The notes beneath the pieces are model-generated. The model did no database searches and was not told the DNA's origin. It was given only the letters and a program-made list of their open reading frames with translations. A stretch of DNA of 64,000 nucleotides from contig CALMBW010000027.1 in the NCBI GenBank assembly GCA_937863385.1, positions 62,001 to 126,000 of the forward strand, in the 5' to 3' direction. The position numbers were made by a program, and so were the translations under genes. The stretch is from an uncultured Actinomycetes bacterium. Its GTDB lineage: Bacteria > Actinomycetota > CADDZG01 > WHSQ01. This document shows positions 57,075 to 64,000 of this stretch, piece after piece (within the stretch, counting starts at the first letter, position 1; each line of letters opens with the position of its first letter).

Positions 57075-58151
57075 ATGCGCCGACTCTCGCTGGGCCTGGC
57101 CGTGTTGCTGCTGGGTGCTTCGTGCACCGCCGGTACGCCCCCCAAACCCGAGCCCGCCGACGGATCCCCTGCTCCCCCACCCTCGGGACGCTCCGGTTCG
57201 GCGTCCGCGGGGTCACCGACCGAAGGATTGGTGGTGGTATGGACGCGCTCGGGGATGCCTCAGGGAGCCGCGGCCGCAGTCAGAGGCGTGAAGGGGGTAA
57301 GCCGGGTCGCAACCGTAACGGGAGGGCTCATCTGGGGGCCGGGTCCCGGACCCTACGAGCGCTTCTTCGAGACCGCCTACATCGAGCCCGGTCCGATAGC
57401 CCAAGATCTGTTGGGAGGAACCCGGGCTGCGTTCTCGGAAACGGGAGCCGGCCTGCTCGGACAATGGATCCCGCGCCTTGGTGGACTGCGTGTCGCCCCT
57501 TCGGTGACGGTTTCCGATCGTGCGGCCCTGGGTTTCGAAGGGGTCAGCGTCGGGCGAGCACCGAAAGGATGGGGGCGCGACTTCCTCTTGGTCGCCACCA
57601 CGAACCGACCCGCATTGCGAACCGCGGTAGCCGGATTGTTAGAAGGCGCTGCTTTCAGGATCCGGTCGCAACGACAGACCCCATTGCTTCGTTACGCAGA
57701 TTCGGTGGCTCCGCCGATGTACTTCAAGCAGCACTTCGGCAACTTCTCGGCCGTACGAGTGGGAGGCACGCTGCGCATCCATCCCCGATGGCGCGACCTC
57801 AGCATCGTGCGGACGCAGATCCCTTTGCTCGGAGAGTTGACGTGTCACCGAAAACTGATCGGACCACTTCGCGATGCGATGGCAGAGATCGAGCAGATGG
57901 GCCTCGCCTCGGAGATCGTCGATCATGCCGGGTGCTTCAGTGCGCGCTTCATCGGATCGGATCCGACGTCGGCTTTGTCGGCTCATGCGTGGGGAGCCGC
58001 CATCGACATCAATGCATCGCAGAACCCCCAGGGGGCCGAACCCACGATGGACCCTCGTATCGTCGAGGTCATGAAGAGAAACGGCTTCAACTGGGGAGGC
58101 GGGTGGCTACTGCCCGATGGGATGCATTTCGAATGGGGTCAACAGCCCTAG
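57075..58151 (+). CDS. Lipoprotein with VanY/M15-type DD-carboxypeptidase domain
   Basis: This 358-residue protein starts with a lipoprotein signal (RRLSLGLAVLLLGASC; lipobox Cys) and a Pro/Ser-rich linker. Residues 45-200 form an unidentified domain. The C-terminal part is a peptidase M15 fold: zinc His in 'SAHAWGAAIDINASQNP' (SxHxxGxAxD) and the last His in 'DGMHFEWGQQP'. It may trim D-Ala-D-Ala or stem peptides of peptidoglycan. ATG at 57075 was chosen because it begins the signal peptide. It is divergent from hrcA. Confidence 0.85.
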   Translation: MRRLSLGLAVLLLGASCTAGTPPKPEPADGSPAPPPSGRSGSASAGSPTEGLVVVWTRSGMPQGAAAAVRGVKGVSRVATVTGGLIWGPGPGPYERFFETAYIEPGPIAQDLLGGTRAAFSETGAGLLGQWIPRLGGLRVAPSVTVSDRAALGFEGVSVGRAPKGWGRDFLLVATTNRPALRTAVAGLLEGAAFRIRSQRQTPLLRYADSVAPPMYFKQHFGNFSAVRVGGTLRIHPRWRDLSIVRTQIPLLGELTCHRKLIGPLRDAMAEIEQMGLASEIVDHAGCFSARFIGSDPTSALSAHAWGAAIDINASQNPQGAEPTMDPRIVEVMKRNGFNWGGGWLLPDGMHFEWGQQP

Positions 58152-58216
58152 CCCCGAACGTCATCCGGAAGCCGAACGGGGATGTTCACCCATCCGTAGA
58201 ACCTACGGTAGAGTAA

Positions 58217-58232
58217 GTTACGGTTCCGTAAC
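58217..58232. promoter_or_regulatory. Perfect palindromic operator upstream of desaturase
   Basis: GTTACGG-TT-CCGTAAC is a perfect 7-bp dyad 23 bases upstream of the desaturase start, with outer TACGGT/ACCGTA-like echoes at 58204-58209 and 58231-58236. It is a good candidate for the TetR protein encoded after the desaturase (59207). Confidence 0.7.
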
Positions 58233-58254
58233 CGTATATCGAAAGGCACACCGG

Positions 58255-59199
58255 ATGGCCCAGGTCCTCGAACGGCCCGAAGTCCAAGATGTCCCCGGCA
58301 TCGTCAGGCTTACCCCCAGGCAAGCCGCGTGGCAGCGACGCTCGGTTCTGGTACTAACCCTCGTCCCCTTCGCCGGCCTGATACTGGCCGTAGCCACGCT
58401 GTGGGGAACAGGTCTCTCGATGACCGATGCAGCGATCGCACTCGGTTGCTATGTGTTCACCGGGCTCGGTGTGACCATCGGCTATCACCGCTATTTCACC
58501 CATCAGGGATTCACGACGTCCCGTCCGGTGCGAGCTCTACTTGCCGTGGCCGGGTCGATGGCCGTCCAAGGTTCGGTCCTGGCGTGGGTCGCGGACCATC
58601 GGCGACACCATGCCTACTCCGACAAGGAAGGCGACCCCCACTCCCCGCACCTCGAAGAAAGCACGGGCCTCGCCGGGATCCTGAAAGGTCTCTGGCACGC
58701 ACACATGGGATGGCTGTTCGAAGACAAGGCATCGGCTCCCGAGCGCTGGTGCCCAGACCTCGCGCGCGATCCTTTGATGGTGCGCATCAACAAGCTCTTT
58801 CCTCTGTGGATGGTCATGTCGTTCGGCCTTCCCCCACTCCTCGGTTACCTGTTCACCGGAACCCTTGTGGGAACGGTCACCGCGGGTCTGTGGGGTTCGC
58901 TGGTGCGGGTCTTCATGCTTCATCACGTGACTTGGAGCATCAACTCGATCTGTCACTTCTACGGCGAGCGGCCCTTCCGCAGCGACGACCACTCGACGAA
59001 CAACTGGCCGCTGGCACTCATCTCGTTCGGTGAGAGCTGGCACAACAACCACCATGCCTTCCCCACCTCGGCCGTGCACGGGATCAAGCGCTCGCAGATC
59101 GATGTCAGCGGCCTCCTCATCACGTTCGCCGAAAAGGTTGGCCTGGTGAAAGACGTGAAGCGCGTCACCGAGAAACAGTTGCGCCTCAAGTCATCGTAG
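58255..59199 (+). CDS. Acyl-CoA delta-9 desaturase
   Basis: This 314-residue membrane di-iron desaturase introduces a cis double bond into acyl-CoA or acyl lipids. The three histidine boxes are intact: HRYFTH (78-83), HRRHH (115-119) and HNNHH near the C-terminus. Four hydrophobic segments surround them. ATG at 58255 lies just after the palindromic operator. TetR follows 7 bases after the stop, so the pair is a self-regulated unit of membrane lipid desaturation. Confidence 0.95.
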   Translation: MAQVLERPEVQDVPGIVRLTPRQAAWQRRSVLVLTLVPFAGLILAVATLWGTGLSMTDAAIALGCYVFTGLGVTIGYHRYFTHQGFTTSRPVRALLAVAGSMAVQGSVLAWVADHRRHHAYSDKEGDPHSPHLEESTGLAGILKGLWHAHMGWLFEDKASAPERWCPDLARDPLMVRINKLFPLWMVMSFGLPPLLGYLFTGTLVGTVTAGLWGSLVRVFMLHHVTWSINSICHFYGERPFRSDDHSTNNWPLALISFGESWHNNHHAFPTSAVHGIKRSQIDVSGLLITFAEKVGLVKDVKRVTEKQLRLKSS

Positions 59200-59206
59200 G
59201 TACCCT

Positions 59207-59824
59207 GTGAGCATGGTGGACCAGCGGGTACGCATGACGGGCCAGGAGCGACGCGCCCAGCTGCTCGACATCGGGCGGTCCGTGTTCGCCGAACTCGGAT
59301 ACGAAGCCGCTTCGATCGAAGAGATCGCGAAGCGAGCACAGATCACCAAACCGGTCGTGTACGAGCACTTCGGTGGCAAAGAGGGCCTCTACGCCGTCGT
59401 CGTCGACCGGGAGGTCCGCCGTTTGGTGGATTCGATCACCGGCGCTCTGGACGGCGGCCACCCGAAGATCTTCGTCGAGCAAGCGGCTCTTGCCTTCCTC
59501 ACCTACATCGAGACCGAGCCGGAAGGGTTCCGCATACTCGTGCGGGACTCGCCGGTGGCGTCATCGACGGGGACGCTCGCCAGCGTGATCGGCGACATCG
59601 CTTCTCAGGTCGAGCACATCCTGGCCCAGCAATTCAAGGCGAGGGGATTCGACGTGAAACTTGCACCGCTGTACTCGAACTCGTTGGTGGGGATGGTTGC
59701 GCTCGTGGGCCAATGGTGGCTGGACGCCGGGAAACCGAAACGTGACATCGTCGCCGCACATCTGGTGAATCTCGCCTGGAACGGATTGAAGGACCTCGAC
59801 AAGAAACCACGGCTTTCCCGCTGA
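59207..59824 (+). CDS. TetR-family regulator of desaturase
   Basis: This 205-residue TetR protein has the helix-turn-helix 'FAELGYEAASIEEIAKRAQITKPVVYEHFGGKEGLYAVVVD' and an effector domain with 'FLTYIETEPEGFRILVRDSP'. GTG at 59207 with AGG 6 bases upstream is used; ATG at 59213 is possible. Adjacency to the desaturase, and the palindrome at 58217, point to fatty-acid control resembling mycobacterial desaturase regulators. The acyl ligand is inferred only. Confidence 0.9.
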   Translation: MSMVDQRVRMTGQERRAQLLDIGRSVFAELGYEAASIEEIAKRAQITKPVVYEHFGGKEGLYAVVVDREVRRLVDSITGALDGGHPKIFVEQAALAFLTYIETEPEGFRILVRDSPVASSTGTLASVIGDIASQVEHILAQQFKARGFDVKLAPLYSNSLVGMVALVGQWWLDAGKPKRDIVAAHLVNLAWNGLKDLDKKPRLSR

Positions 59825-59852
59825 CCCCTTGGCACGGGCCCGTTGCCGCCGG

Positions 59853-60311
59853 TCAGCGATCCAGAGCGAGGTTGACGGCTTCGTCGGGGGATGCTGCGGG
59901 CTGCGGGCTATGTCCGCCTGCTTCGGGCAGGTCCCAGGACCCGAGGGTGACTACCGTCGTTCCGGTCTTCATCGCCAGGGCGACCTCGGACAAGGTGCCC
60001 CAACCGCCACCGATGGCGATCACCGCGTCTGCCGACCGGACGATCAAGGCGTTGCGCATCTCGCCCATGCCGGTCGGGATCGCGACATCCACGTAGGGGT
60101 TCGCATGGCTGCGATCCTGACCGGGTAGTAGCCCGACGGTCGTGCCACCTGCCTGCTTGGCTCCGCGGCACGCGGCTTCCATCACGCCTCCGAGTCCCCC
60201 GCACACGACGATGGCGCCGGCTTCGGCCAAGAGACGCCCGACCTCGTAAGCGAGAGCGTCGGTGTCGGCGGCGGGGTCCCCTGCCCCACACACCGCGACG
60301 TAGCGCTTCAT
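59853..60311 (-). CDS. LOG/TIGR00725-family Rossmann protein
   Basis: This 152-residue protein has 'YVAVCGAGDPAADTDALAYEVGRLLAEAGAIVVCGGLGGVMEAACRGAKQAGG' and 'RNALIVRSADAVIAIGGGWGTLSEVALAMKTG', the LOG-like (lysine decarboxylase-type) fold with the GGGxGT motif. Close relatives are annotated TIGR00725; some LOG proteins release cytokinin-like bases by phosphoribohydrolysis. ATG at 60311 overlaps the hemW stop (ATGA). Confidence 0.88.
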   Translation of the reverse strand: MKRYVAVCGAGDPAADTDALAYEVGRLLAEAGAIVVCGGLGGVMEAACRGAKQAGGTTVGLLPGQDRSHANPYVDVAIPTGMGEMRNALIVRSADAVIAIGGGWGTLSEVALAMKTGTTVVTLGSWDLPEAGGHSPQPAASPDEAVNLALDR

Positions 60312-61477
60312 ATCAACCGGGCGATGACGTCGTTGGCGACCATCGTGCGGGTGGGCGAGATCCGCAGCCATGCATCGGCTTGAGTAAGCGACCCCTCCGC
60401 CAGCAGCGCTTCGATGGCCGGGCGGCGCTCTTCCAGCGAACCGAAGCGGTCTTCGAAGTCCGCCATTCGGATCCCGGATGACAGCCTCAGACCGAGCATC
60501 AGGGCCTCCGCCTGCCGGTCGTCGACGGATTCGTGCCCTGCCTCGACGTCGCCCGCTTCAGCCGCAGCGATGAAGTCACGGGGCAAGCGCAGGTTCCAAT
60601 AGCGTCTTCCACCGAGATGCCCGTGTGCGCCGGCGCCGAATCCCAGGTAGTCGCCTGCGCTCCAGTAGCAGAGGTTGTGGGTCGATGCCCGGCCCGGACG
60701 GCACCAGTTGGACACCTCGTAACGCAGGTAGCCCGCAGCACCAAGTAGCTGCTCGGCGACCGCGTGACGGTCCACTTGGATGTCGGGATCGACATCGGGC
60801 ACCCGGCCGGTGCGAACGAGGGTTGCCAGAGGGGTTGCCTCCTCTATCGTCAAGGCGTAGGCAGAGATGTGATCGACGCCTAAGGTCAAGATGCCTTCGA
60901 GCGTGCGTTGCCAGTCTTGGGGCCGTTCCCACGGCGAGCCATAGATCAGATCGGCATTCACTTCGAAAGCCCCAACCGCCTGCGCTTGCGTGATGGCTTC
61001 GAGCGCACGATGCACCGAGTGGGTGCGGCCCAAGCCATCGAGCACGTGCGGTGCCAAGGATTGGATGCCGATGGACACGCGGTTCACACCCGCTTCGGCA
61101 AGCGCCTCGAAGTAAGCAGCGTGCACCGTCTCGGGGTTAGCCTCGACCGTGACCTCGGCCCCCTCGTCGATCCCCACGCTTGTGGCGACGGCATCGATGA
61201 TGCGACCCAACTGGACGGGGCTAAGAAGCGTCGGGGTCCCGCCCCCGATGAAGACCGAGCCGGCGGGGCGTTCACAACGCGCTGCCTCGATCGTTCGGAT
61301 CAGAGCGTCGACGTAGCTGTCGTGCAGGCCGTCGAGGCCTTCGTAGGTATTGAAGTCACAGTAATGGCAACGGTGTCTGCAGAACGGGATGTGGATGTAG
61401 ACACCGAGCCCCGGTTCCGCGGCCCACTGTCCGTCGCAGGGAGAGCGGAGCACGGCCCCGGCCACCTTGGCCGTCAC
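60308..61477 (-). CDS. hemW: Radical SAM haem chaperone-like HemW
   Basis: This 389-residue radical-SAM protein has '[22 protein letters not shown]' (CxxxCxxC), '[12 protein letters not shown]' and '[10 protein letters not shown]', like oxygen-independent coproporphyrinogen oxidases, but its position after lepA and the CxxxCxxC set without the further HemN cysteine fit HemW, which binds haem. The start is GTG at 61477, overlapping the lepA stop. LepA-hemW is a conserved pair upstream of hrcA in many bacteria; here a desaturase, TetR, peptidase and LOG gene intervene. Confidence 0.92.
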   Translation of the reverse strand: MTAKVAGAVLRSPCDGQWAAEPGLGVYIHIPFCRHRCHYCDFNTYEGLDGLHDSYVDALIRTIEAARCERPAGSVFIGGGTPTLLSPVQLGRIIDAVATSVGIDEGAEVTVEANPETVHAAYFEALAEAGVNRVSIGIQSLAPHVLDGLGRTHSVHRALEAITQAQAVGAFEVNADLIYGSPWERPQDWQRTLEGILTLGVDHISAYALTIEEATPLATLVRTGRVPDVDPDIQVDRHAVAEQLLGAAGYLRYEVSNWCRPGRASTHNLCYWSAGDYLGFGAGAHGHLGGRRYWNLRLPRDFIAAAEAGDVEAGHESVDDRQAEALMLGLRLSSGIRMADFEDRFGSLEERRPAIEALLAEGSLTQADAWLRISPTRTMVANDVIARLI

Positions 61478-63297
61478 GTCTTGCTCCCGGCGCTGTCGGC
61501 GTCCACTCGCAGGGCCTCGATGAAGGCGGTCTGCGGCACCTCGACGGCACCGATCTGCTTCATACGCTTCTTGCCCTCTTTCTGCTTCTCGAGCAGCTTT
61601 CGCTTACGGGTCACGTCACCGCCGTAGCACTTGGCGATGACGTCCTTGCGCTTGGCCTTCACGGTCTCACGTGCGATCACCCGAGAACCGATAGCCGCCT
61701 GGATGGGCACATCGAACATCTGGCGTGGGATCAGCTTTCGCAAGCGTTCTGTCATGTTCTTGCCGTAGCCGTAGGCCTTGTCGCGGTGAACGATGGTCGA
61801 GAACGCGTCGACGGGTTGGCCGTTCAGCAGCACGTCAACCTTCACGAGTTGTGATGGCTTGAGCCCTACCGGCTCGTAGTCAAGCGACGCGTAGCCCTTG
61901 GTCCCCGATTTCAATTGATCGAAGAAGTCGAAGATGATCTCGCCCAGCGGCATGTGGTAACGGATCTCGACGCGTTCGGGAGATAGGTAGTGCATCTCCT
62001 TCAGCTCACCACGCCGCTCTTGGCAGAGTTGCATGACCGTGCCGGTGAACTCTGAGGGCGTCACCACCATCACCGACACATACGGCTCTTGCACCTCGAC
62101 GATGTTGGAGGGGTCGGGCATGTCGGTGGGATTGCGAACGACCCGCTTGCTTCCGCCTTCGAGCTCGATCTCGTAACCCACCGACGGAGCCGTCGCGATC
62201 AGGGTCAGGTTGAACTCCCGTTCCAGGCGCTCGCGCACGATCTCCATATGCAAGAGACCGAGGAACCCGCATCTGAACCCGAACCCAAGAGCGGTCGATG
62301 ACTCTGGTTCGAAAACCAGGGCAGCATCGTTCAACTCCAACTTGTCGAGAGCGTCGCGCAGCTCGGGGAAATCGTCTCCGTCGATCGGATAGATGCCGGC
62401 GAAGACCATCGGCTTGGGTTCGCGGTAGCCGGGCAGAGGCTCGGGGGCCTGCTGTTTGCCCCGGTGCGTCACGGTGTCACCGACCTTGGCCTCGCTCACG
62501 TCTTTGATCCCGGCGATCAGGTACCCAACCTCGCCGGTCTCGAGCACCTGGGTGGGTTTCGCCATCGGTGCCATAACGCCGATCTCATCCGCGTCCACCT
62601 CGACCTCGGTCGCCATCAACAGGATCGGATCGCCCTTTCGCAACGAACCGTCGATCACACGGATGTAAGCGATCACGCCACGGTAGGCGTCGTAGGTGGA
62701 GTCGAAGACGAGTGCGCGCAAAGGCGCCTCCGGGTCGCCCTTGGGCGTCGGGATGCGATTGACGATGTCCTCCAGCAAGGCCGCAACTCCTTCGCCGGTC
62801 TTGGCTGAGATGCGGTGGATCTCGTTGGGGTCACAACCGATCAACTGGGCGATCTCCTCGGCGTATTTCTCGGGCTGAGCGGCCGGCAGGTCGATCTTGT
62901 TGAGGACCGGGATGACCTCCAAACCGGCATCGACGGCCAGGTACAGATTGGTCAAGGTTTGGGCTTCGATCCCCTGCGCCGCATCGACCAGCAACAGAAC
63001 GCCGTCACAAGCGGCCAGGGACCGCGACACCTCGTAGCCGAAGTCCACGTGACCCGGCGTATCGATCAGGTTGATCTCGTAGACCTCACCGTCGGCGGCC
63101 TTGTACTCCATGCGCACGGCAGCCGCCTTGATCGTGATCCCCCGCTCGCGCTCGAGGTCCATGCTGTCCAGATACTGTTCTCGCATGTCGCGCTCTGACA
63201 CGGTCCCGGTCAGCTGCAGGAGCCGGTCGGACAGGGTCGATTTCCCGTGATCGATGTGAGCGATGACCGCGATAGCTCGTTGGTGGGCTAGATCCAT
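61474..63297 (-). CDS. lepA: Elongation factor 4 (LepA)
   Basis: This 607-residue translational GTPase back-translocates or remodels stalled ribosomes. G1 is '[18 protein letters not shown]', followed by '[36 protein letters not shown]', 'NKIDLP', EF4-type '[44 protein letters not shown]'. It starts with ATG at 63297, divergent from rpsT. The lepA-hemW overlap shows co-transcription. Confidence 0.98.
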   Translation of the reverse strand: MDLAHQRAIAVIAHIDHGKSTLSDRLLQLTGTVSERDMREQYLDSMDLERERGITIKAAAVRMEYKAADGEVYEINLIDTPGHVDFGYEVSRSLAACDGVLLLVDAAQGIEAQTLTNLYLAVDAGLEVIPVLNKIDLPAAQPEKYAEEIAQLIGCDPNEIHRISAKTGEGVAALLEDIVNRIPTPKGDPEAPLRALVFDSTYDAYRGVIAYIRVIDGSLRKGDPILLMATEVEVDADEIGVMAPMAKPTQVLETGEVGYLIAGIKDVSEAKVGDTVTHRGKQQAPEPLPGYREPKPMVFAGIYPIDGDDFPELRDALDKLELNDAALVFEPESSTALGFGFRCGFLGLLHMEIVRERLEREFNLTLIATAPSVGYEIELEGGSKRVVRNPTDMPDPSNIVEVQEPYVSVMVVTPSEFTGTVMQLCQERRGELKEMHYLSPERVEIRYHMPLGEIIFDFFDQLKSGTKGYASLDYEPVGLKPSQLVKVDVLLNGQPVDAFSTIVHRDKAYGYGKNMTERLRKLIPRQMFDVPIQAAIGSRVIARETVKAKRKDVIAKCYGGDVTRKRKLLEKQKEGKKRMKQIGAVEVPQTAFIEALRVDADSAGSKT

Positions 63298-63408
63298 AGA
63301 GCGGAGCGTACCTGCGGTCTGTTACGCTTGGTGGCCGGTTCTCAAGGGCACTAGGTCGCAGTACCGGTTGCCCGACATCCCGATGGACAGGAGTAGGTAG
63401 GAACACGC

Positions 63409-63663
63409 ATGGCCAACATCAAGTCACAGATCAAGCGCAACCGTCAGAACGAGTCCCGCCGCCAGCGCAACAAGGCCGAGCGGTCGGAGCTGAAGACGAG
63501 GATCAAGCGCTACACCACCGCCGCCGAGTCCGGCGACGCGTCGGCTTCTGACATGCTCAAAGAGATCCACAAGTCGCTGGACCAAGCTGCCGCCAAGGGC
63601 ATCATCCACAAGAACAAGGCTTCCAACCAGAAGTCACGGCTGGCCAAGAAGCTGAACGCCTGA
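63409..63663 (+). CDS. rpsT: 30S ribosomal protein S20
   Basis: This 84-residue basic protein binds 16S rRNA. 'ANIKSQIKRNRQNESRRQRNKAERSELKTRIKR' and 'AAAKGIIHKNKASNQKSRLAKKLNA' are the family landmarks. The site AGGAG sits upstream of ATG at 63409. It is divergent from lepA and convergent with holA, the frequent rpsT-holA arrangement. Confidence 0.98.
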   Translation: MANIKSQIKRNRQNESRRQRNKAERSELKTRIKRYTTAAESGDASASDMLKEIHKSLDQAAAKGIIHKNKASNQKSRLAKKLNA

Positions 63664-63664
63664 A

Positions 63665-63684
63665 CTAGAACGTCACCGTTCTAG
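63665..63684. terminator. Hairpin between convergent rpsT and holA
   Basis: CTAGAACG (63665-63672) and CGTTCTAG (63677-63684) form a perfect 8-bp stem with TCAC as loop, just after the rpsT stop. The holA stop codon lies within the right arm. It is likely a bidirectional terminator, though a T-run is missing. Confidence 0.55.
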
Positions 63685-64000
63685 AACATCGCTGGGGTTC
63701 TGATCCCGGCGACGATCTTTGCCACCGCGGTCTCAAGGGCTATCTCCGGCGGTAAGTCGCCGCCTTTCATCTCGACGTCGGTTTCGGCCAGCACCGACAT
63801 CGCTTCGACCAACTCTTCCTCACGGAAAGATCGCGCCTGCTTCTGCAATCGCTCGGCGCGCCATCCCGGTAGCCCTAAGGCATCACCCACCGCTTTCGCG
63901 CCCTGGTCCGCGTAGCGGCGTGCTCGAAGCATCCGCCGCACCTGGCCGGAAAGGGCACCGAACACCATCAACGGCTCCTCGCCCTGATCGAGTAAGCGGC
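63681..64000 (-). CDS. holA: DNA polymerase III delta subunit, 5' end outside window
   Basis: Only the C-terminal 105 or so residues are in the window; the reading frame runs off the right edge. 'LLDQGEEPLMVFGALSGQVRRMLRARRY' is the conserved clamp-loader helical segment of HolA, followed by 'DALGLPGWRAERLQKQARSF' and a C-terminal helical domain with 'IALETAVAKIVAG'. HolA opens the sliding clamp. The TAG stop is in the shared terminator, and the gene is convergent with rpsT. Confidence 0.9.
   Translation of the reverse strand, partial: RLLDQGEEPLMVFGALSGQVRRMLRARRYADQGAKAVGDALGLPGWRAERLQKQARSFREEELVEAMSVLAETDVEMKGGDLPPEIALETAVAKIVAGIRTPAMF

Overview
The window is a GC-rich stretch of chromosome that fits an uncultured member of the Actinomycetota. 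This assignment is inferred from gene content and order: a Tad/Flp pilus locus without an outer-membrane secretin, a ferrochelatase with the C-terminal cysteines of actinobacterial coproporphyrin ferrochelatases, dgt-dnaG-rpoD, and the block hrcA-dnaJ-rsmE-mtaB-HIT-phoH-ybeY-corC-era with recO-uppS nearby. About 70 protein genes, two tRNAs and several structured sites can be supported. Many genes overlap by 1 or 4 bases (ATGA, GTGA or TGATG), and GTG and TTG starts are common.

Layout. 1-1626: the start of a secreted repeat protein that runs off the left edge, and an aldo/keto reductase. 1664-9308: a complete-looking minus-strand Tad pilus operon (flp, three pseudopilin-like genes, cpaB, cpaE, cpaF, tadB, tadC) behind a long leader with a strong inverted repeat. 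9496-13829: ornithine cyclodeaminase-like protein, msrA, two very acidic secreted proteins, a TetR regulator and ferrochelatase. 13875-21764: a secreted metallocarboxypeptidase, an FAD-dependent sugar-lactone oxidase with a PLP-dependent partner, a metallo-beta-lactamase fold protein divergent from a haloalkane dehalogenase, and a LysR/EamA-exporter pair. 21937-24759: a two-gene unit of an unrecognised P-loop protein and an ABC exporter, whose last codons overlap a tRNA gene with anticodon CAU. 24830-30349: a DCC-like protein, nhaA with a structured leader, and a methyltransferase, toroid, methyltransferase and glycosyltransferase cluster.

30444-43517: tRNA-Asn, a YtxH-like protein, rpoD-dnaG-dgt, a tandem pair of related secreted cysteine proteins of unknown function, ppdK, a small beta-sandwich protein, glyS, and two CorC/HlyC membrane proteins. 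43528-56926: an MscS channel, uppS, recO, then a gene with an AbiEi-type winged helix and a DUF559 nuclease-like domain that is flanked by two identical 57-bp concentric palindromes, then a long minus-strand operon from hrcA to a cold-shock-like gene, controlled by a perfect CIRCE element. 57075-64000: a lipoprotein DD-peptidase, an acyl-CoA desaturase with a TetR regulator and a perfect palindromic operator, a LOG-like protein, hemW, lepA, rpsT and the 3' part of holA.

The most unusual features are the palindrome-flanked DUF559 gene (45675-46746), the P-loop/ABC exporter pair (21937-24695), the paralogous secreted cysteine proteins (35135-36468), and the structured leaders of flp and nhaA. 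Only one stretch above 300 bases lacks a gene (9148-9495); it holds the flp leader described below.
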